Of a stretch of 64,000 bases of DNA, positions 1 to 17,101 are shown in pieces. The stretch comes from Populus alba (Eukaryota; Streptophyta; Magnoliopsida; Malpighiales; Salicaceae), in the NCBI RefSeq assembly GCF_005239225.2, contig NC_133290.1:13524204-13588203 (forward strand), in the 5' to 3' direction. Made by a program: the position numbers and the translations under genes. The notes beneath the pieces are model-generated. The model saw only the letters and a program-made list of their open reading frames with translations, was not told the origin of the DNA and did not search any database. Each line of letters begins with the position of its first letter. The stretch's first letter is position 1.

Positions 1-2040
<2,040 letters not shown>

Positions 2041-2140
2041 ATTTGTTTTTTTCTTAAACGAACTTTGGACCGTTCCTTAACGCTTCTTTGATTACTTTGC
2101 TCTGTTTATTGAGTTGTGACGAGACAGGTTGTCTTTGTAG

Positions 2141-2150
2141 GTATTTATAG
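2141..2150 (-). promoter_or_regulatory. TATA box of ADH copy A
   Basis: CTATAAATAC on the minus strand, about 100 bp upstream of the ADH copy A start codon. The surrounding ~300 bp (2080-2390) is recognisably homologous to the block upstream of ADH copy B and to the orphan block at 6775-7110. Confidence 0.75.
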
Positions 2151-5100
2151 TTGCAGAAGGACGCATGTCTCTCCTGTTTTTTGGATTATATTGACCATAA
2201 ATTTGAATATTTTTTCAAAGAAAACCATTTACAATCCTGCTGTTTCGTTTGTCCTCTGTTTCTCTCTTGTTGGCAACAACGGCTCCCCCTGTTTCTGGCT
2301 TTCTGGTTTCTCTATTTAATTTGTGTCTGGTTTTGGCTAACTACAAACCTGTCCTCAAACTATGCTATACGTTTTTAATACTATCTGAATAAACAATTTT
2401 GCAAATTTATCGTTCAAATGTCACTGGTTTTCTTTATTAAAAAACAAATTCTATAAAAAAGGAGAGAGATTTGTAGTTTTGACAAACATTTGGCAGAGTT
2501 CACAATTTCTTAAACTAACTAGAAGTTTTATTTTATTTTGTGATAAAAAAAAATCTCTTGTGTAGTGTTTTTTTTCAATTAATATTACGATATCTAGTAG
2601 TTCTTGACACTCAAAAGAAAAATTACATGGTATGGAAATTATTTTTAAGCGATTGATCGTTGATGGAAAAATTGAAAATGAGTATATAGTTTGACATTTA
2701 ATTGAAATATCTACCATAATTGAAGGACTGTGTTGCAATTAGCGTTTCAAGTTTTTATATTTCCATTTGTGGTTTTGCTGTTTGTTTCCTTTACACTGCA
2801 GTGGCAACGCCGGCAAGTGGTTGACCTTTTAGAATCTTGTAATCCAGCCGGACAAACACTTACCTTTATTATTTTTTTAATGAAGTGCAGGCTGTCAAAG
2901 AATTTCTTTTATAGAGAAAACACGGCCATTTTCTGCAAATTCTCTGGAAAAATTCAAAAAAACATCTCATTTAAAATGCCGTGAGAAAATTTTTTTTTGT
3001 TTATTTTGCAAAATTTTTATTTTTATTTATTTTTCTAAAAAATAGAGAATATAAATCATCACTGATAATACAAATAACCAATTAATATATAATAACACTT
3101 ATTTACTAGTAATAAAAAACAATTATAATTCAAAAAGTACCTGATTTAATCTGATTGATTAACGCATAATGTAGGTGAAATAGAGTTTAAGCTTAGTCGG
3201 GTTTCAACAATAAAATTGATTTGTGTAACCTAGTAAAATATTTGGGTTCACTTGCAACTTGATCAGTTCAGAGATAACCCTTTCAAAACCCGATTAAATT
3301 CCTTGATTTGTTTTCATTTTAAATTTGGGTAAATTACTTTAAGAATCCTATGATTTGATATATTTCTTTTTCACTTTGCAACTAAGTTTTTAAATATTAC
3401 AATTTATAACTTGAATTTTAAAGACAAATAACACTTTATATTCTCAGGAGTTGGCATCATAAAAAAAATCTACAAATAATATTTATTTATTTCCAAAACT
3501 TCATTATATTTTAATGAATGGCTAAAGAGTTATGAAATATAAAAATAACAAAAACATGACTAAATACACCTTTATAACTCAATCATATAATAATCTAACA
3601 AGTAAAATAAGCAATCATCAATCCACCTTGTAAGATAATTTCTCATATGAAGTTTTTGAAGGTTAGTATGCAAAATTAAAATTATTTTGCCTCATTCAAT
3701 GAGAGAACATATTTTACCCAATTCAAACCAATAGTGCCTTTGTGGGTCACATCATGAATATTAAACTTATTGCACCATTTATATGTATGCCAACAATATT
3801 TGCAACAAACTTTCTTCAGCCCTAGAAATTATAGTCATGCTCAAAATATTAGCAAAGAAAATCACACCACACATGTTCCAGCCAAGCACTTTCTTGGTTT
3901 GCTTGATAACTAGTTGTTGATTTCTTATATTAGGAGAGAGAGCTTTTTGTGTTTGTTTTGTGTAAACAGATTTGTCGAAGAGGTCGATAGCCATACTAAT
4001 TTTGCAGCGGGTGTTGAGTTTCTAAATATCATACACGTAGCGGAAACTAGGAAATAATATTATTTGAGAGTCCCTGAGATCCTGTTAGATAGATCTAGAG
4101 TTGTTTAAAAATTTATTACCTGAAGATCTGATCTTCGGCTTTAAATAATTCTTTAAAGATTGGGTTGTCGCAAATTATAAATTATTCAATTGTCCGGCCT
4201 TTAACAGTAATCCACATAAATCATCAATGAGAAATCTCCCAAATCCCTATTTAGGATAAATGAATTGTTATGGCTAGAGTGCTAGTTCTAATTTTGTGTT
4301 TACGTAGTTTTTCTGTATATCATAAAACCTCTATAAAATAAGAAATATTAATTTATAGGGAAAATCTGAAAAACCCTATAAATTTGCAAAATATTAATTT
4401 GCTTTTGAATAATATCTATATATTAATTCAGGATAATTTTAGAAATTAACTCAATCAAGTTCTTACTTGATTTTTCTAGGTTTAAAACTATAATCCTTGT
4501 ATTAATTATATTCTAATTTTTTATTTTTAAAATATATTTTAATCAAGTCATATTTAATTAAATCATCCCAATTTAATTTCTGACTAATGGTTCTTAATGT
4601 GTGTGACCCATTAAGTTTCTAATATGTTGGCCCAAATATAAATTCTAATTCTAATTATATAGAATTAAATAAATTAAACAATTTAATTTATTATCAATTA
4701 AACAATTTATTAATTTATATTTAAAGATCAGACATATCGTTTAGCAACATATCATGATCCCTAGAATATTAAAAAAATCATTAGTGGTTTGACATAACAT
4801 TTCAGTGATGGTTTCTTAGTGTAATTAATATACTTTCATCAATAATATTTCAATTTAACATTAAAGCATATAGTATGCCTGCCATATTAAATCATGTTTG
4901 TTCTTTACATAATAATCATTGATGGTTTGAATAAGATTTGAAACTCTTTTTAAATCTCATTCTACATTGACTAAGGATTTCTCAATGAATACTGTTTGAG
5001 AACAAATGAAATATTTTTTCTAATTCACCTAAGGTGATGAATGTTCTCTTAATCACTCAAGTACCTTTATATAATTCATGTTATACCTAATATTTGCCTT

Positions 5101-5370
5101 TTTGTTGCCTCGATTAAGATAACATATAACATGATCAAATCATAACATTCTCTATATAAGATTACTTAGTGATCTCAAGTCTAAGGATCACATACAAAAC
5201 CTTTACATAAGCCTTTCTATAGACATAGGTGATCTCTATATATGGAATTCTCATGTGGGTCAATTTAATGTACATATCTTTTGACAAGCATCTACATATT
5301 AGTTTTAGGTATCCTTTATACCTCAACTTATGAGAACAACTATTTTTTTTATAAAAGAAATAACATAGTA
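2151..5370. other. Intergenic spacer, AT-rich, with degraded repeats
   Basis: No gene recognised. The first ~250 bp is the ADH copy A upstream region. A 71-codon minus ORF with a real ATG (3779-3994) shares the residues RNQQ-VI-Q-KK with a stretch at 6680-6722. This reflects a short duplicated DNA block (3885-3935 versus 6678-6722), and I do not regard it as a gene. From about 4000 to 5340 the sequence looks like a decayed dispersed repeat (it contains GCAGCGG...CGGAAAC and GTGTGACCCATTAAG-type strings). I could not find its ends or class. Confidence 0.5.
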
Positions 5371-5378
5371 TGTACTCG

Positions 5379-6240
5379 TAGGGGTGAGCATTTTCAATTC
5401 GGTTCGGTTTTTATCTAAAAAACCAACCAAAATAAAATTTTGAAAAACTGTCAAATCGACCGGTTTCGGTTCGGTTTTTTAAACATAAAAACCAGAAAAC
5501 CTATTTTTTTCTTCAAGCTTCACTGTAAGTTATCTTCAAGCAAGAGTTTATCAACAAAAAAAAAAAAAAAAAACAGAAACATCTCAAAGCACTATATTAA
5601 TTTTCAATATAATGGAATTATGAACATAAAGTATTTAAAAAAGAAATCAACAATAAAAAAAGTTACAATCACAACAAAAAGCATGAGAATTCAAGCTAAA
5701 GTTAGATCTAGCAAAACACATCAATATGCAAAAACTTGCATCTGCTCGAGCCATGGCACTCATCTCCTTCTTTTTATAGTAAGTATACTGTGTCTAAAGA
5801 GAAGGCTTGAATTGGAAAGTGAAAGAGCCTATGGAGTCGAAGAAATCCTACAGGTAGGACTCTGATCTTGTCTCCTTCTTATCATTGTCCTTCTTATAAG
5901 CAGCAGAGAACCTCTCACTAGCCATTCCTTTAGTTACAATTACAGATCTGTGCGTGAAGGTGAAGGTGAAAGTGTGAAATGTGAATTATGAGAGACTTAG
6001 GAGCAAGGAGATGGACGACGGCGTCTAGTGGACACTAGGGTTAAGAATAATTACACGTTTTTTTTTTTTTGTATTTATAGTACCCCAATTGAACCGGTTC
6101 GGTTCGATTGGGGTTTTTCCGGTTTCAGGTTTCCGAAACCGAACCGAACCGAAAATTTTTTAAAAAATTTTAATCGGTTTAATTGGTTTTTTTTTTTGTT
6201 ATTTTTTTCTCGGTTTTCTTGATTTTTTTACTCACCCCTA
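5379..6240. mobile_element. hAT-type non-autonomous DNA transposon (862 bp)
   Basis: Both ends carry TAGGGGTGAG as a terminal inverted repeat. The element is flanked by a perfect 8-bp direct repeat, TGTACTCG (5371-5378 and 6241-6248), which is the target-site length of hAT elements. Subterminal regions are rich in TTCGGTTCGGTT and its complement. The interior has no transposase; an open stretch of 141 codons (5440-5865) is low-complexity and is not a credible gene. Confidence 0.9.
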
Positions 6241-6248
6241 TGTACTCG

Positions 6249-6774
6249 TCTTTATGACTCTAATGAATGTCCAGTATTTTAGAGATTATTAACTCAAAAT
6301 ATTTTATACAATGCTTTGATGCAATAAAAATCTTATGATTATAACATCTCTATAATTTTTTTTGCAAAATATTTTTGTTCTATAGACTATATCTTTACTC
6401 TAAATTTCATTAATCTAATAATATTATATAAAAATTAAAAATAAACTAAGCATTTATTAATAATAAATATATATTTACATGAATATAATAATATCACATT
6501 AAACTAACTAAACGACTACATAACATATTAAACTAACAGCAAGCATCAAATGTAGGGATGAGGGTGGCATCATGTAGGTGAGAATGGTGATGAGAGTGGC
6601 GTGGGGAAGAAGGATGGTGGATCTTGATTGTTGCTAATGAGGATTCATTGCTAAGGTCTGGATCTACTGGGTTTTCTTGTAGTTTTCTTGATTTGCTCGA
6701 TAACTATTTGTTGATTTCTTAGGTGATCTGGATCAAATGTTTTTTTTTCCTTGTATTTTGTATTTAACAGCTTT
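6249..6774. other. Spacer between the hAT element and the orphan ADH promoter
   Basis: AT-rich; no gene seen. Bases 6678-6722 repeat a block found at 3885-3935. This is where exon 1 of a third ADH copy would be expected below the orphan promoter. I see no ATG followed by the ADH N-terminal codons. Confidence 0.5.
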
Positions 6775-7110
6775 TTCTTTGAGGCTTCTTCGAGTAGCTT
6801 GCTCTGTTTCTTGAGTTGTGAAGAAAGAGGTTCGTCCCTGTGGGTATTTATAGTAGCTGAAGGATGTATGTCTCTCATGTTTAACGTTGAATATCGATTT
6901 GAAGAATTTTAAAGAGAAAACCATTGACGATCTCTGTTGTTTTGTCTGTCCTCTGTATTTAGAACCTGCGGCTCCTTGGTTTCAGGATTGGACTGTTTCT
7001 GGTTTTATGTTTCTTTTTTGAGATAATACAAATCAGTCCTCCAACTAAGATGTGATTGTTAATGCAGTCTCAAAACAAGCAATTATTTTAATTTTATCAC
7101 CCAATCACGT
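6775..7110 (-). promoter_or_regulatory. Orphan ADH-type promoter block (relic of a third ADH copy)
   Basis: Collinear with 2080-2400 upstream of ADH copy A. Shared landmarks in order include GCTCTGTTT-TTGAGTTGTG, the TATA box CTATAAATAC (6844-6853, minus strand), ATGTCTCTC, AAAGAGAAAACCATT and TGTCCTCTGT. No ADH exon follows on the minus strand. It is therefore read as the upstream region of a lost or deleted ADH gene, or as a detached promoter duplication. Confidence 0.75.
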
Positions 7111-8048
7111 TACTTTCCTTTTTCTCTCTGTGGATAAATCAATCTGAAATCTCTCACGATTGGGGATTAATCTCTAATTATAGTCTATCTTTTGTGCTGT
7201 TAGAGACTTGTTCCAACCTTTCATTACAGTGGTATCCCAAAACCCTCACGCTGATTAGCAATGGCTGTCACTAATAATCAATTTGTTCATAATAATAATA
7301 ATAATAATCCCAAACCTCTCCAGTTTGAATAACTCTTGGTAATATAATTTATTAGTACATGGATTTAGTTGATTTAAATAGAATAAGTTGCCTTAGAAAA
7401 AGTCTATTACAATGTACTAATGGATCATTCGTTACATAATTTCGATCCCCTTTATCATTCTTACAGTTTTTTCTTTTTCATTGAAGAAGAATAAAAACCT
7501 CGGGAATTTTGTACAATTCGGGTAGTAGATGGATAATCCTTTAGGAACAGGATTTATTATTTAACGCATCTTAATTATGCTTTTACCGTTCAAAAAAAAT
7601 CACAAAGAACTGGCCTTTTAAGACTAAAATAGTGTTTTCACGAGGCCTTTCACACCAGAAGAAGTTGACAGACACTTTCATGAGTTTTTCAAGAAGTAGA
7701 TGTTCTAGCAACTTGACCACTTATGGCCGATATGGCTCCACCTGATCATTCTTTCAAAATAAAGTGTTGGCTCCAGCTGATTTGCCTAATGACAGAGGAA
7801 TTCAAACGTGTTGTTCCTGTGTTTGTTTTCTTCTTGTGAAATACATGAACGTGCTGATAACCTTCAGTAACAAAAACACTTCAAAATCTTATTTATTCTC
7901 ATGAGGAAGTGTAGTGGTAACAGCTTACTTAATTATCAATCTAAAGCATGGATTTTGTTGTTTCATCTAACTGATCACCACCGGAACATAATACGCCTGA
8001 GGCTAGCTCAGGCAATACACCTGAAAATCAACAAAGATGATTCTTCTT
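7111..8048. other. Spacer with a possible retrotransposon gag relic
   Basis: At 7229-7240 a string close to a tRNA-Met primer-binding site (CAGTGGTATCC) is followed at 7261 by an ATG. That ATG opens a 24-codon frame starting MAVTNNQFV with a run of Asn, like the beginning of some copia gag genes. At about 7655-7700 a frame reads PEEVDRHFHEFFKK before stops. Both are too short to classify. Bases 7981-8010 repeat the last coding bases of ADH copy B (8061-8090). Confidence 0.35.
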
Positions 8049-10624
<2,576 letters not shown>

Positions 10625-10736
10625 TCTTTCTGTCCTCAAATGAAAATTCTAGCTTCTTTTAACGTCACAAATAGTTCCTTTCGATTGGCTTCCCCTTTTT
10701 TCTCGAGTTGTGAAGAAACAGGTTCGTTCTTGAGGG

Positions 10737-10750
10737 GTATTTATTTATAG
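10737..10750 (-). promoter_or_regulatory. TATA box of ADH copy B
   Basis: CTATAAATAAATAC on the minus strand, ~115 bp above the copy B ATG. It lies in a block (10690-10750, with TCGAGTTGTGAAGAAACAGG) shared with the upstream regions of copy A and the orphan promoter. Confidence 0.7.
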
Positions 10751-10759
10751 CATTCTAAG

Positions 10760-13700
10760 TGTTGGGACAGTGGATTATTTTTAATATTAATACATTAAAA
10801 TAATTTTAAAACACCAAAATAAATTAATTTAAAATAAAATCAAAATTTTTGAAACCCTCCTTATTGCCTTCGAAATGCATTGCCCTTCCGAAGTCTTTGG
10901 GAAACAGTTTCTTGCATTTTTTACGTTGAATGTTTAGCGGATACAGACCAGATGGATAGGATCAAGTTTAAGAAAACAAAATTATATAAAAATAGTTATA
11001 ATCTTTTATTTAATAATTAGATTATCCTGCCCTATTTTTTAGGTCAGCCAAAGTCAGGAATAGATTCAAGTTTAGTTTAGAGAATATTGTTTTTAAATTC
11101 TTTTTTCTAATCATTATAAAAAAATTTCTCTTTGATATAATTTAGGTTGATTTAACTTCTATTTAAACAACTTTAGAAATTATATTATTTATATATATAT
11201 GTTTTTAAGTCAATATGTATATATTATATTATATTAAAAAAATCTAGATATTCTATAAATAATTTATATTTCAGGTTAAATTGTGGTTCAGTTTAACAAT
11301 ATTCATATAATATCTATTATTTATCGATTTTAAAAAATATCTACTTATTCTATTCAGGTATGTATTCAATGGTTATCAGTATCTCTATTTTATTTAAATT
11401 AGAATTAGATATTATACGGTGTGGTGGTATTGATGCAGTAGGAGCTGGTATGGATCAAATTGCCATCCATATTTTATCTAAATTGGAATTAGTGGGCAAT
11501 GATTTGGTAGAAGCAGACTCATTGGCGCCAATGCAGGTTACTGGTTTTCCATTTCTACAGCTGGTTTTGTTGTTTTTCTTTTTCTTTATAGATTCATGGC
11601 TTCGTCCTCATGCAAAGAGTGTTTGGTCACCTTTTAGATCTTTCTGATGGGGACACGTGGCTTCCCTTTAGATAGCACCTAGCTTGCAAGGTGGCGTATA
11701 AACACACAACGCGGCGTTTTCAGAGAAGGCCAGATCCTTGCAGGACAAATATCTCATCTACTAGGCAAATGGTTGCTTATTTTATTCGTAGATGTTTGTT
11801 TTTTGTTCTAAGTAATATTATAGTGTTTTTTCCCCGATTTTAAAATCATTTTCTGTTTATACGAAGGACCTGCAGTTCAGTACCAATGTGTCGTGTAATT
11901 TGTTTTGTTCGGCGCTGTAATTTAGACAGCAAATGCAAAAATGGTTTTTCTTTTTAAGAAAATAAAATAAAAAAGTGACATTTGATGATGGGGAAATCCA
12001 GCTATTTCATATTACAGTGAAGGAGCTTGCCCTATTTTTTTTTCTTTTTTCTTTTTAAATTCATCTTTCAATTTTTTTTCTTTCAATTGGATTTTTTTAA
12101 TTTTATTTTTTAATATTTTATTAATTTTAAAATGATTTTTATAATTTTTTTGGTTTATATTCTAGCATTTAATTAGTATTTAATTTCATCATCATCTATT
12201 TTTGTTATAATATCATTAAATAAAAAAAAATATTAAACATAATGGAGTCCATGATCTGAATCACGGGTTAAATTGCTGAAGTCCAATTCAATCTAATAAG
12301 TTATCGTTTTTTTTTTTTTAAAATGTCATCTTGATTCTTTTAAAAAATCAAAACCATTCTTTTTACCAATCTTTCAAGTTATTTTTGGATTCATATTAGT
12401 ACAACTTTCATGCTGTGAGCAAGAGATTGGAATATGATGTTTTAAAGTTCTGACCTTGCTGAGTCGGGATTAATAATAATATAGATAATTTTTTATAATT
12501 TAAACATTTTTTTTCTTGTTAAAAAAATATTTATCCAACCAATGTAGTGCCTACATACAAACTATTTGAATTCTAATTCTACACCACCATACATCTAGAC
12601 ACAATTTAAATCCAAACTCTTGAATGAATTCTAAATCAGAGGTTCTCAAAAACCCGCAAATAGTTAGCGGGACAAGAAAATCGTATTGGCATCGAAAGGG
12701 TTAGGCTAAAATTTATTTATAACATTAACATATTAAAATAAAGAAAAAACACCAAATAAAGTTAATTCAAAATAAAAAAATACAATAGAGATACCATATC
12801 TCTGTTTTTTACATCACCAGAAGCCGGCTTCTCTCATTTGTAAGTCAGTGTCGTGTGTATAACAACAAGTTGATTTGTTTTCAAGAGATTACAGAGACAA
12901 CATCAACTACTCTTCCATGGATCGTAACATGCGAACATTTATAAATTTCAATTAAGAGGAGTCCCACATTCCACTTGCTGTGGATTTATTGAATTTTGTA
13001 ATGGAAATGGCTGCCTGTTCATGGAATATAGCTTGCTATTTTATTTTTTTAGATTAATATAGATATCCAATTTAGTTTGTGTATATCTTAATTAATTATA
13101 TGGGTTGAAATTAACATTTATAGCTTGCTCTTTTTAGTTTAACGTGGGTGTCCGGGTCATCGACTTATGTAAGCCTCCATGGCCATCATATGGCAATAGG
13201 GCTCGAATACAAAACTCTTAATATATCACTATACTTTAATATCTCTTGCTATTTTAATACACAGAGACACGCACCCTCCATGCACACCAAAAAAAAACTT
13301 TAAGTTAAAAATAGAGGGTGTCGGCATGCAATCTATCCTTTACAAAATAGTATCCTGCAGGGCCAATACGCTTCAGGTCTGGTAGTAGTGTGCAAGAAGG
13401 TTACTGATTCGAGGAGAGCTGGAGCTTTCAAAATATTCATTGTATAATTAAGAAAGTTGGAATAACTCTTTTTAAGTTTTTTTAATGATGATCAGTTCAA
13501 TTTTTATCCAATTTTAACTGCTCCTCTTAGGAATAAGAGAGATGAACTTTTGAGTTCTAAGTCTCATATCATCTTTATCAATTTATGGATATTATTCTTT
13601 AAGTGGAGTTATATACGGGATTATTTTGTACATGTTGAGTGTAGCTGAAAGCTTATTGCCTATGAGGATTATGTTGCATTCCATCTTATCTAGTTTGATA

Positions 13701-15161
13701 ATTTCTTCAAACTATATGCTTTCTATTAATAATGAATTTCTAATTAGTTTCAATCGTGTATACTTCAACTAATCTCATAGGTCCTGAAATTAACAATCAT
13801 ATAAATTTCTAGTAACCTAAAAGGAATCGAACTCGTGACTATTAGAGAACATACACAAAATCTGATCAGTTAAGCTATCTAAAATACTTTAAAAACAATC
13901 CAAAGATATCATATGATCATAAAATCAAAACATTATAAAATAACATGAAAAAACAATCCTTTCTCATGGGCTTTGATTTTTAACTAAAAGAAAAGGATTT
14001 GTTTTAATTTAAATTTATTTTTCTTCATTAAATACACTGTTACTTTGGAAGGAACTTTCCTTATAAAGAAAGCCTAGATTAGAAGTCGGTTGGTAAAAGT
14101 AAACTATCACTTTATCATAAAACACAGAAAAATAAATGGAAGTGCTTGATTAATGGGTTTTTTTTTAAAATAAAAATATTCAATGCACTTAAATGAAAAA
14201 AACTAATATTAATTGTAACCATTCATTGATTTAATGAAATCTCATGGTTATTTTGAAAAAAAAAATCATATCGTAGCTATAAAAAGAAAAAAAAAAATAA
14301 ATCCTATTTCTAGTCAAGCACGGCACTACAACTGCAAATAAATGTAAACGACAAAACCAGGGATTTCTAAATGGTTTCTGTTGTCAGGATCATATATGAC
14401 TCTCCTGTGATTTTTTTTCTAGAAAAAATATATATGATGGATATCCTCTTCACACATGATAAACTTAAAATTTCTATATTTATAGGTATATAAAATTTTT
14501 TTAAAATATTTATTATATTTTTATCTTATTAATATTTATATAAGAAATATTTATCTTTCATTAATATATATATATATAAGATATATTTATCCCTATGTTG
14601 CTTAGATTTTTTGGGACGTACGTTATCACTTTTTTACATAATATAAATCTCTCGGTATTCTCATACCTTGATTTTACTGAAGAAAATACTAGCTGTGACA
14701 CCACACTTCATCGCAGCTAACATTTGTTTTTGTAATATAATTTCTTGATATTATTATATAATATAGTTAATAAGTAATATTTGACTACTGGCCTTTGGTT
14801 GTCATATATGTTTTATTAATTAGTTGCCATCTATAATGGATTCATTGTTGAGTAAAAGAAAAAAAAAATAGCAAATCGGATTGGTGAGTGCTCTAAGATG
14901 AAATTCTGGCCTCGTTGGCTCCAAGAGAAATGAAGAGGAAAACGAAAGATATATGGATATAATTCTTGGAACTCGAGAGTTCCATTGAGCTTTTGGGCCT
15001 CATGGCATGGTCTGCCCATATATGATTCTTCCCTTTCTGCCCATATATGAGATTAAAAAAAAAAAAACCCAAGTTTGAGTTTGGACCGTGTGTACAATTT
15101 TATTTTTTTAATCTTTTATTTTTCCATATTTAAGATTTTCAACTTTCTTCACTAAAGAGAG
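10760..15161. other. Intergenic spacer, AT-rich
   Basis: No gene recognised. Bases about 10780-10850 resemble 12705-12790 (runs of ACACCAAATAAA / AATTTAAAATAAA). Bases about 11765-11860 share GGTTGCTTATTTTATT and CGATTTTAAAATCATTT with 28648-28712. The open stretch at 11360-11647 (95 codons) shows no family features. Confidence 0.5.
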
Positions 15162-15171
15162 AGGCATAACC

Positions 15172-15509
15172 ATAGTTTTAAAACCCGGCCCGGCTCGGCG
15201 GGTTGACTCGGAGCTGGAACCAGGCCGGGTTGAAGAAAAAACAAAGGAAAAAAAACCAAGAAAAAAAAACCCGGCCTGACTCGGTGGGTTGACCCGAGGA
15301 TCCGGTTGACCCGGCGTGACCCAGTCAAGACCTGACCTTAAACTTGTTGACTTTTATTTTTTTTTTTTGTTTTTTGTTTTACTAAAACGACTTTGTTTTT
15401 ATTTAAAAAAAATTGACTCGGCTGACCCGATCAAAACCCAATGACTCGGTCAAAACCCAGAATTCGGGTCTTGAACCGGGTCGGCCACCGAACCAAGTCT
15501 TAAAACTAT
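15172..15509. mobile_element. Mutator-like MITE (338 bp) with a 10-bp target duplication
   Basis: Ends are inverted repeats starting ATAGTTTTAA(A/G)AC. The flanks carry the same 10-bp direct repeat, AGGCATAACC (15162-15171 and 15510-15519). A 9-11 bp duplication fits Mutator-like elements. The interior is unusually GC-rich for this window, with repeated GGGTTGACTCGG / TGACCCGG-type strings, and has no coding capacity. Confidence 0.85.
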
Positions 15510-15933
15510 AGGCATAACCCCTTGTTTTCACCTTTACTAATTTCGCGTGTAATTGTAGTCATTAAATCAATAATTAATTCCAACTAACACACTACGGGTT
15601 CATGATCCGTGCAGCTTTTTTCTAAACCTAATCCGCAAACTGGTGATCCTAAAAAACACACAAAAACATGCATTAGAAATCATAAACTTTTAAGAATGCA
15701 AAACATGAACATGAGAATGACATAGCAAGGAGAAGTAATTGAAGAGGATGGAAAACATAAATAAACAAACATCGGTGTTTATCCTTAACAAACCCAACCT
15801 AATTCATGCCTGAAATCCTATATAAGGTTGATTACCTTACTTTATCAAACTGGAGTTCCTGCGATAAACTTTAAAATGGTGAGATGATGATGCATTTATG
15901 ATCCTCCCTTCACTGTTATTTTTGTATATTATA

Positions 15934-16222
15934 TGTCAAAAAATCAATTCAACTTAAAAACTTAAGTTACTAGGTAAAGTCCAAGATATAATTTATATTA
16001 TTCTCTAATACACCTTTTCAAGTGAAAGCTCTTTGAACTTGAAACTTATATAGGTTCACATTATATTGTACTTTATTTTTATCAAATAAATAGGAATGAT
16101 GAGATTCAAACTCGTGACCGCTTGGTCATCAAAGCTCTGATACCATATTAAAAAACCAATTCAACTCAAAAGTTTAAGTTGTTAGGTAAGATCCAAGATA
16201 TGATTTATATTATTCTTTAACA
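15934..16222 (-). mobile_element. TRIM (terminal-repeat retrotransposon in miniature), 289 bp, complete
   Basis: Two 77-bp direct repeats, 16146-16222 and 15934-16010. They read on the minus strand from TRTTARAGAATAATAT to a TTTTTTGACA-type end. Directly after the 5' repeat is TGGTATCAGAGC (16134-16145), the primer-binding site for tRNA-Met. Just before the 3' repeat is a purine-rich tract (GAAAAGGTG). There is no coding sequence. The 5' repeat ends ATA rather than ACA, and no clear 5-bp target duplication was found, so the copy is old. Confidence 0.85.
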
Positions 16223-16225
16223 CTA

Positions 16226-16391
16226 TGAATGTGTTTGGAAGTACGGTTGAACTATGTAAAAAATCTTGGGTTTTTTTGTGTTTTTTGAATCGTTTTAATG
16301 TGTTGGTTTCAAAAATAAATTTTAAAAAAAAACTTATTTTAATACATTTTCGAGCAAAAAACAACTTCTACCACACTTTCAAATAAACTCT
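16226..16391. repeat. Short MITE-like dispersed repeat
   Basis: Starts GTGTTTGGAAGTACGGTTG and ends CTACCACACTTTCAAATAAAC, which are imperfect inverted repeats. The middle contains the family string TTTTAATGTGTTGGTTTCAAAAATAAATT, broken here into shorter blocks. The same family recurs near 21.8, 22.4, 34.9, 42.3, 50.6, 56.1, 56.9 and 61.3 kb. Confidence 0.65.
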
Positions 16392-17044
16392 ATGTCTAGT
16401 AAAAGGTTTGTCAACACATGGGTTAGTGATTTATGCTGTTAAATTAATATGAACAGTTGCAGATAACCCTAATAAGAGGTTGTTTGGTAATGTGGTTGTG
16501 GGTGAGGTTCACCCGCAGCCACAGATATTATTGTGTTTGGTTAAAGAAAAAACACAGGTTGATACTAGTAGGACCCACCAATAATATGGTTGTGCCGCAG
16601 GTTTTGTAAAAGCACAAATTTACTACTTCTCGTGGGGGAGGAATCACTAAACAGTGGAGTCATGCTGCACTGTCACACTGTTTATTAAAGTGAATAATTT
16701 TATTTTTTTGAAAAACGAGTGTGGTTAATTGATTTCACTTGCACTGTTCACGTGAACGTGAATAGTTAATTTTTTTTTTTTGTTTTTTTAAAAAAATTAG
16801 TTTAAGGTGAATTAAATTTACTCGTATTGTAATCTCAATTTTATTCCTGATAATATTTTACCTAATTTTATTGCACGCTCAAAAAATAATGGAAACTGTA
16901 GTTCTTATTTGATGAATTTTGTACATAATAGAATTGTAGATAGTTTAATGGAACAATAAAAAAAATTATATAAAGTATGATTTATTTCATGATGAAATAG
17001 CAATAGTTAAATCTACAATATTAAATTAAAAACCATATATATAA

Positions 17045-17101
<57 letters not shown>

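Noticed and set aside
5440..5865. 141-codon frame inside the hAT element
   Set aside because: Low-complexity Lys/Ser-rich translation with no transposase motif.
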